From Arcobacter defluvii (lineage in GTDB: Bacteria; Campylobacterota; Campylobacteria; Campylobacterales; Arcobacteraceae), in assembly GCF_013201725.1 (NCBI RefSeq), contig NZ_CP053835.1, positions 1 through 64,000 on the forward strand: DNA of 64,000 nucleotides, given 5' to 3'. A program made the translations under genes and the position numbers. The notes under the pieces were generated by a model, which saw nothing but the letters and a program-made list of their open reading frames with translations, had not been told where the DNA came from and made no database searches. Positions within the stretch are counted from its first letter, which is position 1; each line of letters starts with the position of its first letter. Shown piece after piece: positions 62,700 through 64,000 of this stretch.

Positions 62700-62990
62700 A
62701 TGTCAATGAAGAACAAACCTACAGTCATACTTTTAAAAGGAAATGGTCCAGTTTCTATAAATAATGAATTAATGGAATTAATCACAATAACTACCTCTCA
62801 TGGATTTATTGGTTTTCCTCTAAAACAACTTCGTGCACAAAAAGTTGTTGTTTTAAATGATTATGACAAATTCTTAACAATTGAAAAAGAAATCACAACA
62901 AAACCTTGCTGTTTCATATTTTCTTACGACGAATTACAATCAAAAGATTTTGACCTTATTAAATCAGAAAAGTTAGAAATTTTAAAATAA
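62700..62990 (+). CDS. Small unknown protein between nifB and nifV
   Basis: 96 residues, starting MSMKNKPTVILLKGNGP (a second Met at codon 3). It is 13 bp after nifB and 67 bp before nifV, so probably cotranscribed with nifB. One Cys pair (KPCCFIF). It resembles no family I recognise. Confidence 0.65.
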   Translation: MSMKNKPTVILLKGNGPVSINNELMELITITTSHGFIGFPLKQLRAQKVVVLNDYDKFLTIEKEITTKPCCFIFSYDELQSKDFDLIKSEKLEILK

Positions 62991-63009
62991 TTTTTAACTC
63001 TTCTAGTTT

Positions 63010-63025
63010 TGGAATAGATTTTGCA
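63010..63025 (+). promoter_or_regulatory. nifV: Sigma-54 promoter of nifV
   Basis: TGGAATAGATTTTGCA on the plus strand, GG-N10-GC spacing, 32 bp before the nifV ATG. Confidence 0.83.
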
Positions 63026-63057
63026 TGTATATTAGTATCGAAATTAAAGGTTAGTAT

Positions 63058-64000
63058 ATGTCAATAATTAATGATACAACTTTAAGAGATGGTGAACAAA
63101 CGCCATACGTAGCATTTAACACAAAAGAAAAGTTACAAATAGCACAACTTCTTTATGAAGCTGGAGCTGATGAACTAGAAGTTGGGATTCCTGCTATGGG
63201 TAAAAAAGAACAAGATGATTTAAAAGAGATTCTGGCACTTAATTTACCTATTCAAATAATGAGCTGGAATAGAGCTACATTGAGCGATTTGGATGAATCA
63301 TTGAAGTGTGGACTTAAAGCTGTGGATTTATCAATCCCTGTATCAGATATATTAATTGACGTGAAATTTAATGGCGATAAAAACAGGTTGTTAAAACAAC
63401 TTGAAAAAGTAGTTGTACAAGCTAAAAAAGAGAATCTATTTGTTTGTATTGGTGGAGAAGATTCAAGTAGAGCAAATCTAGATTTCCTAAAAGAGATTAT
63501 GACTTTAGGAAAAGAGCTAGGGGCAAATCGATTTAGATATTGCGATACTGTTGGTATTTTAACACCAAACACGACATACGAAAACATAAAAAATTTAAGT
63601 TCTGCTAATTTATTAGACATCGAAATGCATACACATAATGACTTTGGGATGGGGACTGCAAATGCCATAGCTGGTTATGAAGCAGGAGCTATCAGCGCGA
63701 ATACCACTGTTATTGGCATAGGCGAAAGAGCTGGTAATGCGTCATTTGAACAAGTTTTAATGTCACTTGTTCGATTACTTGGAGTGAAAAAAGAGATTAA
63801 TTCAAACGCTCTAAAATCTTTGATAAAAACAGTAAGTAGCGCATCAAATAGAAGAGTTGATGCTAATTTACCAATTATCGGAAAAAATATATTCTGTCAT
63901 GAATCTGGAATTCATGTAAATGGTATGATGAAATCAAAAGCTGCATATGAACCTTTTAATCCAGATGAAGTTGGATTAAAAAGAGAGTTTCCTATAGGAA
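63058..64000 (+). CDS. nifV: Homocitrate synthase NifV (partial, runs off the window)
   Basis: The frame stays open from ATG 63058 to the window end, giving 314 complete codons. DTTLRDGEQTPYVAF at the start and the metal/active-site segments MHTHNDFGMGTANA and NTTVIGIGERAGNASFEQVLM identify the DRE-TIM family; HESGIHVNGM follows. NifV makes the homocitrate ligand of FeMo-co. SD AAAGGTTAGTAT. The 3' end is outside the window. Confidence 0.95.
   Translation, partial: MSIINDTTLRDGEQTPYVAFNTKEKLQIAQLLYEAGADELEVGIPAMGKKEQDDLKEILALNLPIQIMSWNRATLSDLDESLKCGLKAVDLSIPVSDILIDVKFNGDKNRLLKQLEKVVVQAKKENLFVCIGGEDSSRANLDFLKEIMTLGKELGANRFRYCDTVGILTPNTTYENIKNLSSANLLDIEMHTHNDFGMGTANAIAGYEAGAISANTTVIGIGERAGNASFEQVLMSLVRLLGVKKEINSNALKSLIKTVSSASNRRVDANLPIIGKNIFCHESGIHVNGMMKSKAAYEPFNPDEVGLKREFPIG

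Overview
The window starts at the first base of dnaA and is very AT-rich. Together dnaA-dnaN-gyrB, queF, a FixU/NifT-type nif region and the codon usage point to Campylobacterota, most likely a nitrogen-fixing member of the Arcobacter group (Arcobacteraceae). The species call is inference, because no rRNA gene or other decisive marker is present.

Layout. (1) 1-7.1 kb: dnaA, a putative origin, dnaN, gyrB, a thioredoxin-reductase-like flavoprotein, queF and a small DNA-binding protein. (2) 7.1-13.8 kb: a ~6.7 kb integrative element inserted in the 3' end of the SRP RNA gene (ffs, minus strand). It has a tyrosine integrase, an AlpA-like factor, a Rep-like protein, an XRE regulator and a string of small secreted or membrane proteins. 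(3) 14-22 kb: a nif-linked ferredoxin gene, then clpX, SIR2-like, a cysteine-less Tpx-like gene and nifA, then nifT, nadB and an aldo/keto reductase. (4) 22.3-33.6 kb: a molybdenum acquisition locus. It holds a molbindin, ModD, a second ModB/ModA pair, a MolBCA-type (FecCD-family) importer with accessory enzymes, modABC and modE, with ModE-type operators. (5) 33.7-38.1 kb: nifH-(119 aa ORF)-nifD-nifK. (6) 38.4-43.1 kb: PPK2, a DUF4010 membrane protein, a PAS histidine kinase and rpoN. (7) 43.2-46 kb: two ferredoxins, nifZ, nifW, nifF, a DUF269 protein and nifX. (8) 46-54 kb: a SagB-like protein, an ankyrin protein, two Tpx-like proteins and nifN, then a three-gene ATPase/membrane module lying between nifN and nifE. 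(9) 54-58 kb: a flavoprotein/HxlR pair, a NifX-like protein, a HicB-Sel1-NifU fusion, nifX-2 and fprA. (10) 58-61 kb: LysR, MFS and LysE genes. (11) 61-64 kb: nifB, a small ORF and the start of nifV.

How it works together. Ten sites match one strict pattern, GGAAYA-N5-TGCA, which keeps the sigma-54 GG-N10-GC spacing. All ten lie just upstream of nif-linked genes, and the cluster itself encodes rpoN and nifA. The Mo locus supplies molybdate for FeMo-co, whose assembly uses NifB, NifEN, the NifX family and NifV. Flavodoxin and ferredoxins can deliver electrons, and FprA probably consumes oxygen.

Most notable: the uniform sigma-54 motif set; the three-gene module between nifE and nifN, whose two small proteins share a 12-residue Gly-rich motif at facing termini; three Tpx-fold paralogues without catalytic cysteine; the HicB-Sel1-NifU fusion; the unknown ORF between nifH and nifD; and the ffs-integrated island that separates ffs from its native terminator.
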